A stretch of DNA of 64,000 nucleotides from CALLPQ01 sp964479275 (GCA_964479275.1 CAYZLR010000002.1:1-64000); one strand, 5' to 3'. Positions 44,125 to 51,580 are shown, counted from the stretch's first letter. Made by a program: numbers and translations. Notes: a model not told the origin generated them from the letters alone.

Positions 44125-44355
44125 CTAACATTTTTGATATTCTTCTTGACATTCAATGTTCCACTCATCAGTAAGAGTTATAACTGCCTCTCTAGCTGAA
44201 TTCAAAGTTCCTAATAGATATAATAGATATTCGTTATGAATATGCTTATTTGTATTAGTTTCATAATCTAAAGAAGAAACTCTAACTTGAGTTAAAATTT
44301 TGTTCCAATATAATATAGCTGCTGATTCTTCTTTCATTTTAAAAATTAATAACAT
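44125..44355 (-). CDS. Small protein, unknown
   Basis: 76 residues, helical; C-terminus E-W-N-I-E-C-Q-E-E-Y. First gene of the minus-strand pocket; a TATAAT lies upstream, but no GTTTAC at the expected spacing was found. Not recognised. Confidence 0.6.
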   Translation of the reverse strand: MLLIFKMKEESAAILYWNKILTQVRVSSLDYETNTNKHIHNEYLLYLLGTLNSAREAVITLTDEWNIECQEEYQKC

Positions 44356-44381
44356 TAAAAAAATATTATATCATAATCTTA

Positions 44382-44389
44382 AATAAATA
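44382..44389 (+). promoter_or_regulatory. Late promoter-like octamer AATAAATA, 5 nt before ATG
   Basis: AATAAATA, GATAT, ATG 44395: the recurring 5-nt geometry. Confidence 0.4.
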
Positions 44390-44394
44390 GATAT

Positions 44395-44874
44395 ATGGCA
44401 GCTAATAAATTAAACAACGCAAAAAGTAATAAGTTTTCTGTTTTCTTAAATAGAATACCTAATTTGACTCAATTAACAAAATCTGTAAAATTTCCAGATT
44501 TATCATTAGAAAATTCGAATTATCCAGCAAAGGGTATGATGATACGAACTAGTGGTTCAGCTTTACAATTTTCTAATTTGGATATAACATTTAGAGTAGA
44601 TGAAGAACACACAATATATAAGGAATTATTATCTTGGATGTCATCTAAACAAATAAATGATGCTCCAGGTCAAGTAACTACAAATAAATTAGAAGAATTC
44701 AAAGAAGATTTAATTGTACAAATATTAAGTAGTTCTAATAATCCCGTTTTAGATTATATATTTGTTGGTTGTGTTCCAACAAATCTTTCTATGAATGATT
44801 TAAATAGAGGAGAAGCAGAAGAACTTGATGCTACAATAACTTTAGAATTTGATTATTTCAAGGTAAAAGATTAA
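44395..44874 (+). CDS. Tail-tube-fold baseplate protein (gp54-like)
   Basis: 159 residues. K-F-S-V-F-L-N-R-I-P-N-L-T (about 13-25), A-L-Q-F-S-N-L-D-I-T-F-R-V-D and the final D-A-T-I-T-L-E-F-D-Y-F follow the gp19 tube pattern. With the coupled downstream gene it probably forms the tube initiation layers (gp54/gp48) on the baseplate. T4 gp54 is longer (320). Confidence 0.7.
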   Translation: MAANKLNNAKSNKFSVFLNRIPNLTQLTKSVKFPDLSLENSNYPAKGMMIRTSGSALQFSNLDITFRVDEEHTIYKELLSWMSSKQINDAPGQVTTNKLEEFKEDLIVQILSSSNNPVLDYIFVGCVPTNLSMNDLNRGEAEELDATITLEFDYFKVKD

Positions 44875-45740
44875 TGACACAAGTAAGAGATGGAGATTCC
44901 AATAATATAGCTCCAGGATTTGCGCTACCAAATGGTGTAGATATAACAGATTCTTTAAACGAGAATGAGAATACTGGATTTATGATGGCTAGCGTATTTA
45001 GTCATACAAATTCTGCTATTACCTCAACTGTTGTAAATAGAGGAGAAACAATATCAAATATTGGCGATACTGCTATGAGTAGAGAAATTGCTGCTATAGT
45101 AAGGTTTCCTACACCAGTACCTTTAACCGTATCATATCCTAAAAATTGGGGAACTCAAGATTTAGGATTAATGAAGCAATTTTTAAATGAAGCATATTCT
45201 TTATATGTTGACGATGATAAATTCAATTCATCTGACGCAGGAAAATTATACAAAAGTGCTATTCAAACAGGTGAAGATGCAATATTAAGAAAGGTTCAAA
45301 ATTTATCTGGAGCTTCAGCCTCTGGAGGATTTCTAAATGTTAATCAAACGGAATTACTTTTCCAGGGTATAGATTTTAGAGAATTAAACATTAGTCATAG
45401 TTTCGCTCCAACAACTGAAAAAGAACTAATGGAAAATTTAAAGATAGTAAATATTTTCAAAAAATATTCTGCACCTAAAATTGCTCCTGGTCTTAAAATG
45501 ATCTATCCAAAACTATTTGAATTAGATTTTGGAATAGCTAGAGCTGGAAATATTGAGAATATTTTCAAAACTAAACTATGCGCTTGTACAAATATTCAAG
45601 TTGATTACACTCCTGATCAATTATGGAATGTTTTTAAAAACGGTCATCCAGTAAAATTCAATATGGATCTTTCTTTTAAAGAGGTTGAGCTATTAACGGA
45701 AGATGATTTTGATCCTGATTCTCCATTTACATCACACTAA
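44874..45740 (+). CDS. 48: Baseplate tail tube cap gp48-like
   Basis: 288 residues (T4 gp48: 364). The N-terminal half is unique; the C-terminal half (from about 160) has tube-like strands (F-R-E-L-N-I-S-H-S-F, then V-K-F-N-M-D-L-S-F-K-E-V-E). The P-K-L-F-E-L-D-F region is typical of gp48. Coupled to the upstream tube-like gene by TAATG. The 48 versus 54 assignment is tentative. Confidence 0.7.
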   Translation: MTQVRDGDSNNIAPGFALPNGVDITDSLNENENTGFMMASVFSHTNSAITSTVVNRGETISNIGDTAMSREIAAIVRFPTPVPLTVSYPKNWGTQDLGLMKQFLNEAYSLYVDDDKFNSSDAGKLYKSAIQTGEDAILRKVQNLSGASASGGFLNVNQTELLFQGIDFRELNISHSFAPTTEKELMENLKIVNIFKKYSAPKIAPGLKMIYPKLFELDFGIARAGNIENIFKTKLCACTNIQVDYTPDQLWNVFKNGHPVKFNMDLSFKEVELLTEDDFDPDSPFTSH

Positions 45741-45774
45741 TTTTTATGTCAGTATGATATCAAATTCAATGTTT

Positions 45775-45807
45775 AAAGACTGTCAGATTAATTTAACGGT
45801 CTTTTTT
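45775..45807 (+). terminator. Rho-independent terminator
   Basis: AAAGACTGT with ACGGTCTTT (one G.U pair) followed by a T run, ending the tube-cap transcription unit. Confidence 0.8.
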
Positions 45808-45892
45808 GATAGACTATACAAACTATACAATTAAATCTATATTTCGTAATTAAATGATCTACGATAAATAGTAATATTACAAGGAGTAGTTA

Positions 45893-46231
45893 ATGTCAAA
45901 AAATCTTATTTTAGAGCATGAGAACTTAAACATTATGACTTATAATATTAAGTCTAATTCTGTAGATTTTAGTAAGCTTGATGCTGAAGCTGCCATCGAT
46001 AGAGCTATAAATTATTGGGAAGAGAAAACTGGCATCCCATTCATTTATATTGAAACAGGAAAAACCAATTTAGCATTTGAATTTTTGTCAGATAAAAAAA
46101 GACTTATTTGTACTTTTTCTTTGGAGAAATCTTCTAACACTAAATTGGCTATAGAGGATTATGATAAAATACATGAAAACATTCTATTTAGAAATTTAAA
46201 AAATAAAATAGGATCTTGTTTACAACTATAA
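45893..46231 (+). CDS. Single plus-strand gene, unknown
   Basis: 112 residues. Strong AAGGAG before ATG 45893 and a GATAAATA octamer at 45863-45870. The sequence (A-I-D-R-A-I-N-Y-W-E-E-K-T-G-I-P, then L-A-F-E-F-L-S-D-K-K-R-L-I-C-T-F) suggests a small alpha/beta domain. Convergent with the minus-strand cluster and overlapping it by 6 bp. Not recognised. Confidence 0.65.
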   Translation: MSKNLILEHENLNIMTYNIKSNSVDFSKLDAEAAIDRAINYWEEKTGIPFIYIETGKTNLAFEFLSDKKRLICTFSLEKSSNTKLAIEDYDKIHENILFRNLKNKIGSCLQL

Positions 46232-46513
46232 AAGAATAACAAATTTTCCTGTATATGTAGAATTAATTGCTATATGGGGTTCTTCAAATCCTAAGAACCC
46301 TTCAGGAGAAACTGTTGTATGAGAAGGATGTAAAGACCAATGATCCCATTTTTCTCCACTTTTAAAATGAAAGTATAAGTTTTGATCTTCCATTGTGGAA
46401 CCAGATGAAACTTTATCTATAATACATTCAGCGGACATTCCCATATCCATATTGATAATAGTTTTACCTACAAAACTTTCCATATTGTCTACTAAGTCTT
46501 TAAAGTTCTTCAT
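46226..46513 (-). CDS. Unknown early-type protein
   Basis: 95 residues, N-terminal helix then beta-rich part with His/Trp (W-D-H-W-S-L-H-P-S-H-T). It is the last gene of the minus cluster started at 47893. Not recognised. Confidence 0.6.
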   Translation of the reverse strand: MKNFKDLVDNMESFVGKTIINMDMGMSAECIIDKVSSGSTMEDQNLYFHFKSGEKWDHWSLHPSHTTVSPEGFLGFEEPHIAINSTYTGKFVILL

Positions 46514-46576
46514 TTTCTACCTTTTTATATGGTGGCATCGCGATACAGTTGTTTGTTTTCCTCAATGGCGTAAATA

Positions 46577-46786
46577 TTAGTCATATGCAAATACCAAAAC
46601 ATCTATAAATTCATAGTTACTTTCACCTAAAAGATTTTTAATTGTTGATTCTAAAGGAAACCACACAACATCTCTAACTTTTGGACAAGGAACATAACCT
46701 AAATTTATTGTATGGCCTATGGATGGCACACTTTGTGATTCAACAATTTTAGATGAGCCAAACGAATCAATAATCAAAATTTTCAT
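46577..46786 (-). CDS. Small unknown protein
   Basis: 69 residues, small beta-type sequence with G-H-T-I-N-L-G-Y-V-P-C-P and V-V-W-F-P. This general pattern (short beta barrel, early phage region) recurs at 48422 with P-W-P-S-C-P. It overlaps the next gene by 4 bp. No function known. Confidence 0.6.
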   Translation of the reverse strand: MKILIIDSFGSSKIVESQSVPSIGHTINLGYVPCPKVRDVVWFPLESTIKNLLGESNYEFIDVLVFAYD

Positions 46787-47031
46787 AATATTTCCTTAGG
46801 GTCATTTGACCAACTTATTTCTATACTTGTTTTTCCAAATTTTTTAACATTATATCCTAAAGATTTCAATCGAAAAACTATTGGATCTCTAAATTCTTGA
46901 CAATTATTAAATATTGCTCTAAAATTCTTATTACTAGCTTCTATAACAATTTTATCTTCTATAGTTTTCATTATATCATCTATAGTTTTGCCTCTTGTAG
47001 ACATATTAAATGCTTTTATTGCTGATAACAT
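46783..47031 (-). CDS. Small unknown protein
   Basis: 82 residues, mixed alpha/beta, with I-V-F-R-L-K-S-L-G-Y-N-V-K-K-F (about 50-64) suggesting a small ferredoxin-like or RNA-binding-like fold. It lies 3 bp after the endolysin gene. Not recognised. Confidence 0.6.
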   Translation of the reverse strand: MLSAIKAFNMSTRGKTIDDIMKTIEDKIVIEASNKNFRAIFNNCQEFRDPIVFRLKSLGYNVKKFGKTSIEISWSNDPKEIL

Positions 47032-47034
47032 AAT

Positions 47035-47646
47035 TTAATCCTTCGGTTTAAAAACTACATGTTTTCCAATTACGCCAATCTTTTTAATATTAGAGTAATG
47101 TGTGTTTGTAAATTTAGTCTTTTTATCATTTTTATGATAATATAGAGCACCCTCTGATAAATCTTTTTCCTGTTTATGTATAATATCATAAGCTATTTCA
47201 AGGGAGTTATACCAGGATTCTTTATCATGAACAGAATCCGACTTACCGTCATTAATCCAGCTAAATTGGGCCGTCTTGCCTTTCTTTTGATAAATGACCT
47301 CACAATATGTATTAGGAAAATTCTCGCTGGCAACACGATTCTTTGAAACAAATCCGACCATCATTTTACCAAATAGAGTTTCACCTCTAGCTTCATGATA
47401 AATGTTTAGTGCCAAACAATCTAAATCAACTAGTTCTTCTCTAGTTAGATGCACTTTAGTTGGAACAAATGATTCCTTATATACGATTTTATCCTTAAAT
47501 ATCTCTTTAGTTGGTACTTCCTTACTAAATTGGACATAAAGAACAACTAAGCAATTTAATATTATTGCTATAGAGGCTGCTCTAAATATTTTAAAACGAG
47601 CAAGCATCTTAGCATCTATTACTATAGGTTCATTTATAGTAGACAT
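47035..47646 (-). CDS. SleB-type cell wall hydrolase (probable endolysin), membrane-anchored
   Basis: 203 residues from ATG 47646, chosen for AGGAG 6-7 nt upstream. N-terminal signal anchor at about 22-39, then the SleB/hydrolase_2 core: C-L-A-L-N-I-Y-H-E-A-R-G-E (77-89; Glu of HEARGE is the likely catalytic residue), V-G-F-V-S-K-N-R-V, F-P-N-T-Y-C-E-V-I-Y-Q and Q-F-S-W. It would cleave peptidoglycan. The anchor could allow a secreted, membrane-tethered form. It lies in an early-type cluster, far from the holin and spanins. Confidence 0.85.
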   Translation of the reverse strand: MSTINEPIVIDAKMLARFKIFRAASIAIILNCLVVLYVQFSKEVPTKEIFKDKIVYKESFVPTKVHLTREELVDLDCLALNIYHEARGETLFGKMMVGFVSKNRVASENFPNTYCEVIYQKKGKTAQFSWINDGKSDSVHDKESWYNSLEIAYDIIHKQEKDLSEGALYYHKNDKKTKFTNTHYSNIKKIGVIGKHVVFKPKD

Positions 47647-47647
47647 A

Positions 47648-47893
47648 TTAGACTCCTGGATTAAAACAGTGCTTGACAAATATATCAAATTGTCTATCAC
47701 AAAATTTAAACCACTTTTGTACAATCCAACAACCATCAGCATCTAATTTTAAAGCTGCTTTAGGAAACCATAATAGATCTCCCTTTAAATTAAAACAGAG
47801 CGCTTTCTCGCTCTCTTTTTCAATCTTTTCAGGTTGTAAGAATGTTAACAAATTTTGATTTGATGATAATTCTTGAAATTGAATTGTTTCCAT
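47648..47893 (-). CDS. Small conserved-type phage protein
   Basis: 81 residues; A-L-C-F-N-L-K-G-D-L-L-W-F-P-K-A-A-L then C-W-I-V-Q-K-W-F resembles small phage proteins of unknown function with a W-x-P-K/S motif. It is the first gene after the early-type promoter at 47926-47955. Confidence 0.65.
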   Translation of the reverse strand: METIQFQELSSNQNLLTFLQPEKIEKESEKALCFNLKGDLLWFPKAALKLDADGCWIVQKWFKFCDRQFDIFVKHCFNPGV

Positions 47894-47925
47894 AATGTAA
47901 GTTCCTATATTTAACTGATAGGAGT

Positions 47926-47955
47926 ATTATATAACAAAAATATCATAATGTAAAA
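47926..47955 (-). promoter_or_regulatory. Early-type promoter (TTTTAC-N18-TATAAT) with conserved leader motif
   Basis: TTTTAC 47955-47950, 18 nt, TATAAT 47931-47926, then CTATCAGTTAAA and ATAGGAA before the ATG at 47893. The -35 lies 6 bp beyond the 3' end of tRNA-Gly. Confidence 0.75.
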
Positions 47956-47960
47956 TTTAA

Positions 47961-48034
47961 TGGAGCAGCCTACGAGAATCGAACTCGTTTCTCTTGGGTG
48001 GAAGCCAAGGGCACAGCCATTATACCAAGGCTGC
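47961..48034 (-). tRNA. tRNA-Gly (TCC)
   Basis: 74 nt with encoded CCA. Acceptor GCAGCCT/AGGCTGC, anticodon stem CTTGG/CCAAG with loop CTTCCAC (anticodon TCC), T-arm ACGAG-TTCGATT-CTCGT, discriminator T as usual for Gly. Reads GGA, frequent in this AT-rich genome. Confidence 0.95.
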
Positions 48035-48047
48035 TCATATTATATAA

Positions 48048-48248
48048 CTATTTATATCTTTGATTATATTCATCCCAATTACATGAAATTCCGCCGCTAC
48101 GATGACCAGAGAATACAATACATTTTACACCATCAACTTCAATAGTCTTATAATGTTTACCTTGAGAAATACTTTTAACATTTGCTGGTTTATCATAAGA
48201 GCATGATGTTAAACACAATAAAATAAAGCTATAAAATAAAATTTTCAT
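48048..48248 (-). CDS. Small lipoprotein
   Basis: 66 residues from ATG 48248 (an upstream in-frame start at 48266 would spoil the signal). M-K-I-L-F-Y-S-F, hydrophobic core and lipobox L-T-S-C, then a small domain with C-I-V-F-S-G-H-R-S-G-G-I-S-C-N-W. Probably envelope-located; small lipoproteins in early regions often affect superinfection, but no direct evidence here. Confidence 0.7.
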   Translation of the reverse strand: MKILFYSFILLCLTSCSYDKPANVKSISQGKHYKTIEVDGVKCIVFSGHRSGGISCNWDEYNQRYK

Positions 48249-48249
48249 A

Positions 48250-48435
48250 TTAAATTGGATTAGCAAACCATGAAGCTAGCGCAGGAGTTTTCACTTTTTC
48301 TTTCATACCCATTGACCAAGATAAATCAGCTCTAGCCTCTCTTATAGCTTCTTCCTCAGTTTCAGCTCTATATACACCAAAGAACTCTCCATCTTGACTA
48401 TTTCTAGGCACATATCCTACTTCATATTTGTTCAT
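48250..48435 (-). CDS. Small unknown protein
   Basis: 61 residues; Y-R-A-E-T-E-E-E-A-I-R-E-A-R-A suggests a helix following a beta hairpin. Overlaps the upstream gene by 14 bp. A common type of small phage early protein of unknown function. Confidence 0.6.
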   Translation of the reverse strand: MNKYEVGYVPRNSQDGEFFGVYRAETEEEAIREARADLSWSMGMKEKVKTPALASWFANPI

Positions 48436-48634
48436 TTACAAATACCTGGGCAATATGATCCTTAAATTCTGGACAAGAAGGCCATGGAACAAATGTATTA
48501 TCTATAGCATAACCTCTAGAGAACACTTTTTCCTTACAATATAACCAACCACCATGTACTCGTAAAATATTAATGGATCCGATTTTTAAAGATTCGCCAA
48601 TTTTTAACTTTTCTAATTTCTTTTTAATTTTCAT
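48422..48634 (-). CDS. Small unknown protein
   Basis: 70 residues, basic helical start (K-I-K-K-K-L-E-K-L-K-I) then beta-rich with V-P-W-P-S-C-P-E-F. Directly coupled to the exonuclease gene upstream (1-bp overlap). Confidence 0.6.
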   Translation of the reverse strand: MKIKKKLEKLKIGESLKIGSINILRVHGGWLYCKEKVFSRGYAIDNTFVPWPSCPEFKDHIAQVFVNEQI

Positions 48635-49200
48635 TATGTTTTCCTAGGTAAAATCCACGGTAACATTCTCGCAGTATTATATGCATCATCGTAACCATTA
48701 TGTTGACGACCTTCAAATTCTAGGCGACATTTATTCATAGCTTTTTTGACTCCCATTTTTCTTTTAATACCTTGAGCATTCTTAAATAACATACTTAGAT
48801 TCAAATAATCTAAATTATTAAAAGGATATAAGTGAGACAATTTCCTTAATTTTAAGTTATCAACAAAGAATCTTTTATCGAAAGCTCCCCATGCTGCCCA
48901 ATTATATTGACCTTTATACTTTTTCAGATCTTTATTTAGTTTATTACAAAATTCTCCCATGGGTATAGCCTTTTCAGCTAGAATCTCGTCGGTTATACCT
49001 GTAAGCTCTTCGCAAAAATAAGTCATTTTTGGATGTATAACAGGTTGAACGTAATAATCAAAACCATCAACAATAGAATAATCTTCCATATTAACCATGA
49101 CTGCGCCAAACTGGATCATTTCCATTTCATGTCTAGGAAATTCGTTTGAGTTGGTACACGTAGCTTCGATGTCTGCAACTAATAAGTATCTTTTTGACAT
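48634..49200 (-). CDS. DEDDh 3'-5' exonuclease (ERI1/DnaQ-like)
   Basis: 188 residues. Motif I V-A-D-I-E-A-T (Asp10, Glu12), motif II W-G-A-F-D-K-R-F (Asp108) and motif III H-N-G-Y-D-D-A-Y-N (His167, Asp171/172) are all present, so it should be active. Similarity is to the ERI1-type branch that trims RNA 3' ends. Next to a tRNA island and RtcB, a role in RNA processing or repair is plausible but inferred. Confidence 0.85.
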   Translation of the reverse strand: MSKRYLLVADIEATCTNSNEFPRHEMEMIQFGAVMVNMEDYSIVDGFDYYVQPVIHPKMTYFCEELTGITDEILAEKAIPMGEFCNKLNKDLKKYKGQYNWAAWGAFDKRFFVDNLKLRKLSHLYPFNNLDYLNLSMLFKNAQGIKRKMGVKKAMNKCRLEFEGRQHNGYDDAYNTARMLPWILPRKT

Positions 49201-49204
49201 TTTT

Positions 49205-49218
49205 TATAAATATAAATA
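49205..49218 (+). promoter_or_regulatory. Two overlapping late octamers TATAAATA
   Basis: Octamers at 49205-49212 and 49211-49218 on the plus strand, ahead of the endonuclease relic at 49232. They are the only late-type signal in the middle of this minus-strand early cluster. Confidence 0.5.
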
Positions 49219-49231
49219 AAGGGTTAAAATA

Positions 49232-49411
49232 ATGATTCAATACGGCTATATCTATATAACAACTAATTTAATAAATGGAAAGCATTAACGGCGACGAAAA
49301 GGTCCATACAAAATGAAATCTTACAAATTATCTCCTTATTTGAAAACTTTAGATGAAAATGTTATAGGAAAAACCTATAAAGATATAGGCTTTAGTTTCT
49401 TAACTTTATAG
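49232..49411 (+). pseudogene. Homing endonuclease relic (GIY-YIG start + homing-endonuclease tail)
   Basis: One frame reads M-I-Q-Y-G-Y-I-Y-I-T-T-N-L-I-N-G-K-H then TAA (49286-49288), the typical opening of a GIY-YIG nuclease. After the stop the same frame continues through E-N-V-I-G-K-T-Y-K-D-I-G-F-S-F to TAG 49409-49411. This second part matches the C-terminus of the HNH enzyme at 29295 (E-D-I-I-G-K-T-F-R-D-L-G-F-W-F). The centre is deleted. It is on the strand opposite to its neighbours. Confidence 0.7.
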
Positions 49412-49675
49412 GTTTTTCCAAGTATAAACAGAATTACCTGTTTTAAAGATTACTTCATTGCCATTATCTTCTAAAATTTCACTTACTGGAGTAGTCAGCC
49501 ACCAATCTTGAGCTGAATAAGTTCTAGCTAAAAAAGAACCAACTCTCATTGATTGCCCAAGAATAGGTCTCGAATTATCAGTAATTATATGTTGACCATC
49601 TTCTTTCCATTCTATTGATTCTGACATTAATCCCGAATCGCCTGCTCCGTCTCCTGATCTTACTAAACTATACAT
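49406..49675 (-). CDS. Unknown protein
   Basis: 89 residues, beta-rich, Ser/Gly-rich start (R-S-G-D-G-A-G-D-S-G) and W-L-T-T-P-V-S-E-I-L near 59-68. Overlaps the upstream gene by 8 bp and the endonuclease relic by 6 bp. Not recognised. Confidence 0.6.
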   Translation of the reverse strand: MYSLVRSGDGAGDSGLMSESIEWKEDGQHIITDNSRPILGQSMRVGSFLARTYSAQDWWLTTPVSEILEDNGNEVIFKTGNSVYTWKNL

Positions 49676-50048
49676 TTTTAAAATTCCAATTTAGGTTAAA
49701 TAATTCTGCGCATGATTTTAACTGTTTAATTAAACAGTTAAAATATATAAATTTGTGTGATGAAGATGTGTCATGGCATTGTTGAAGCGAAACAATTAAA
49801 GATTCATGTACTTTAGATAACTTAAGTCTTTTAACTACTCCTGACCAACATATGCCGAAGGCATCTTCATCAACCAATTTAGCTTGTTCATCAGTTAAAA
49901 ATATACCAGCCGCACAAGCTAAATTATCGCTGGTTCTATAAAAACATCTTGTTCCTATATTGCTAGGTACTTTTTGTTTAATTAAATGAGAAGCAACAGC
50001 ATCAAAGACTTCTTGTTCTGATATGTTGGTATAATCAATTACATTCAT
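49668..50048 (-). CDS. Conserved phage protein (CAxGxxLTDExA type)
   Basis: 126 residues. N-L-A-C-A-A-G-I-F-L-T-D-E-Q-A and the later L-Q-Q-C-H-D resemble a widespread phage family with a C-A-x-G-x-L-x-x-D-E motif; biochemical role unknown. Overlaps both neighbours by a few bases. Confidence 0.65.
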   Translation of the reverse strand: MNVIDYTNISEQEVFDAVASHLIKQKVPSNIGTRCFYRTSDNLACAAGIFLTDEQAKLVDEDAFGICWSGVVKRLKLSKVHESLIVSLQQCHDTSSSHKFIYFNCLIKQLKSCAELFNLNWNFKNV

Positions 50049-50254
50049 AATATTTTTCTCGCTTGGCCTTTATCGCCGAATTGTAAACATAATGTTGATA
50101 TGTCATCTATATCATTATTATAATAAACCATCCAAGGATCTCTATCAGGCCTTTTCATATAAATTATTTTAGCTGTTTGGCCTGAAGGATGAACTATTGA
50201 GTCACCTTCAAATAATTCATTACCATTATAACATAAATAAGGAGACTTTTTCAT
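50045..50254 (-). CDS. Small beta-barrel phage protein (GDxIxHPSG type)
   Basis: 69 residues; L-F-E-G-D-S-I-V-H-P-S-G-Q-T-A, W-M-V-Y-Y and C-L-Q-F-G-D-K-G-Q-A match a common small phage family of unknown function, probably a compact SH3-like barrel. Confidence 0.65.
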   Translation of the reverse strand: MKKSPYLCYNGNELFEGDSIVHPSGQTAKIIYMKRPDRDPWMVYYNNDIDDISTLCLQFGDKGQARKIL

Positions 50255-50475
50255 AATTTACATTTTTTTAACCATATGTCTAAAGATTCTCTATCATTTT
50301 CATTATAAATTTTAAATATTTTACAATCACTATTTTTCCAAAATTCTATTCTCATATATGGATCATATCTTTTAAACGGTAATTTATTATCTACAGCTTT
50401 TAGTAATTTTGTAATATCATCATATAAACCGATGTTTATAGAATCTTCATAATATTCTTCTATTAATATAAACAT
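50251..50475 (-). CDS. Small unknown protein
   Basis: 74 residues from ATG 50475; the longer frame to 50538 would run into tRNA-His. Acidic N-terminus (E-E-Y-Y-E-D-S-I) and W-K-N-S-D-C-K-I-F. Not recognised. Confidence 0.6.
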   Translation of the reverse strand: MFILIEEYYEDSINIGLYDDITKLLKAVDNKLPFKRYDPYMRIEFWKNSDCKIFKIYNENDRESLDIWLKKCKL

Positions 50476-50495
50476 AATTTTCTCATATTCAAATT

Positions 50496-50574
50496 TGGGG
50501 TGTATGACGGGAATCGAACCCGCATCATCCCGAGTCACAGTCGGGAGTCTTATTCCTATTAGACCACATACACC
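50496..50574 (-). tRNA. tRNA-His (GTG)
   Basis: Acceptor GTGTATG/CATACAC with the extra G-1 opposite C73, both hallmarks of tRNA-His; anticodon stem CCCGA/TCGGG, loop CTGTGAC (anticodon GTG); T-arm GCGGG-TTCGATT-CCCGT; CCA encoded. Confidence 0.95.
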
Positions 50575-50578
50575 ATAA

Positions 50579-50917
50579 TTAATTCCATAATGCGTTAAAA
50601 TACTCGCCGAAATATTTAAGACCTCTGGATTTTCTTTCCCAATCGTAATTTACATAATCAATACTTCCATCGAAATCATCGATAACAAAAGAAAGACCGA
50701 AAATCATATCATTTAAAATTTCTTGCCATTTTTCTGGTGTATCACAAAAATCATCGCAAGGGAAACATCCTGGATCAATCGAAAATTCTTTAAGCCTTGG
50801 CAAAGTAAATTTAGCGATTGTATAATCTAAACTCCAGAGTTCTGTATCATCCCAGCCTCTAGTCCATCTTTGGTAAAAGTGTTTGATATCTCTTTTTATA
50901 ATTGCGATACTTTTCAT
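50579..50917 (-). CDS. Conserved phage protein (RGWDD type)
   Basis: 112 residues; R-G-W-D-D-T-E-L-W-S-L-D, F-T-L-P-R-L-K-E-F and W-Q-E-I-L-N-D-M-I resemble a family frequent in phages with the pattern R-G-x-x-D-x-x-x-W and a helix ending M-I. Function unknown. Confidence 0.65.
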   Translation of the reverse strand: MKSIAIIKRDIKHFYQRWTRGWDDTELWSLDYTIAKFTLPRLKEFSIDPGCFPCDDFCDTPEKWQEILNDMIFGLSFVIDDFDGSIDYVNYDWERKSRGLKYFGEYFNALWN

Positions 50918-50921
50918 ATAA

Positions 50922-51185
50922 TTAAGGTTTCTTTGCTAATACTTGTATAGATTTAATAATCTCCGCGTTTAACTCATCTCTAATCTCTTGAACTATTGTC
51001 TTTTTAAACCATTTTTCTTGTTTAGAATAATGAACCTTAAACTTATGACTTAGATTTTGATATCGGCACCTTTCTTCCTCAGTTTTAGCTGTTGGGCTAG
51101 GAGGTCTAATAATTACTGGCTCATAACTCACTTTATGAGGATACATAAATTGTGCGTCATTAACTACTACAAAATCATCACTCAT
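50922..51185 (-). CDS. Unknown protein
   Basis: 87 residues; Pro-rich turn (R-P-P-S-P-T) after a beta start and a basic, helical second half (Y-S-K-Q-E-K-W-F-K-K). Lies between tRNA-Ser and the RGWDD gene. Not recognised. Confidence 0.6.
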   Translation of the reverse strand: MSDDFVVVNDAQFMYPHKVSYEPVIIRPPSPTAKTEEERCRYQNLSHKFKVHYSKQEKWFKKTIVQEIRDELNAEIIKSIQVLAKKP

Positions 51186-51201
51186 AATATACCTATTAAG
51201 T

Positions 51202-51288
51202 TGGCGGAAAGTAAAGGAATCGAACCCTCATCAGTTTCCCGATGGCGACGGTTTTCAAGACCGTTTGTCCCCATGGACGCTACCTTCC
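51202..51288 (-). tRNA. tRNA-Ser (TGA)
   Basis: 87 nt, CCA encoded. Acceptor GGAAGGT/ACTTTCC (one G.U), anticodon stem ACGGT/ACCGT with loop CTTGAAA (anticodon TGA), long variable arm and G73 as expected for Ser. T-arm AGGG-TTCGATT-CCTT. Confidence 0.93.
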
Positions 51289-51290
51289 TT

Positions 51291-51467
51291 TTATTCTTTT
51301 ATAACTCTTGCTATGGAATTAATAGTCGTAACAGCAATAGAGCTATCTTCTAATAACTGATCTTCGGACCACCTATAAGCTAAATCAATCATACCTTCTA
51401 TTCTTCTGAGTTTGTCTTTATTAATAGATGCCTCTAAATCACTAGTATCGAAATCTTCAATTGCCAT
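51291..51467 (-). CDS. Small acidic protein
   Basis: 58 residues between two Ser tRNA genes, helical and acidic (M-A-I-E-D-F-D-T-S-D-L-E-A, R-R-I-E-G-M-I-D-L-A). The stop lies 2 bp from the 5' end of tRNA-Ser(TGA). Not recognised. Confidence 0.6.
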   Translation of the reverse strand: MAIEDFDTSDLEASINKDKLRRIEGMIDLAYRWSEDQLLEDSSIAVTTINSIARVIKE

Positions 51468-51482
51468 AATCTCTTTTAATGT

Positions 51483-51571
51483 TGGAGGAAGAGTTGATAT
51501 TCGAAATCAATCCCATAAATGAGACACTTGGTTTAGCAAACCAGCCCTGAGACCTCTCAGGTTACTCTTCC
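51483..51571 (-). tRNA. tRNA-Ser (GCT)
   Basis: 89 nt. Acceptor GGAAGAG/CTCTTCC, CCA encoded, discriminator T (unusual; Ser normally has G73). Anticodon loop TTGCTAA (GCT) on CTGGT/ACCAA with a mismatched bottom pair, long variable arm GTGTCTC...GGGATTG, T-arm TTGAT-TTCGAAT-ATCAA. Confidence 0.85.
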
Positions 51572-51580
51572 TTATTACTA

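Noticed and set aside
47960..48145. 61-residue plus-strand frame across tRNA-Gly
   Set aside because: It reads the antisense of a clear tRNA gene and part of a minus-strand lipoprotein gene.
51057..51353. 98-residue plus-strand frame across tRNA-Ser
   Set aside because: Antisense of tRNA-Ser(TGA) and its flanking genes; no start signals.
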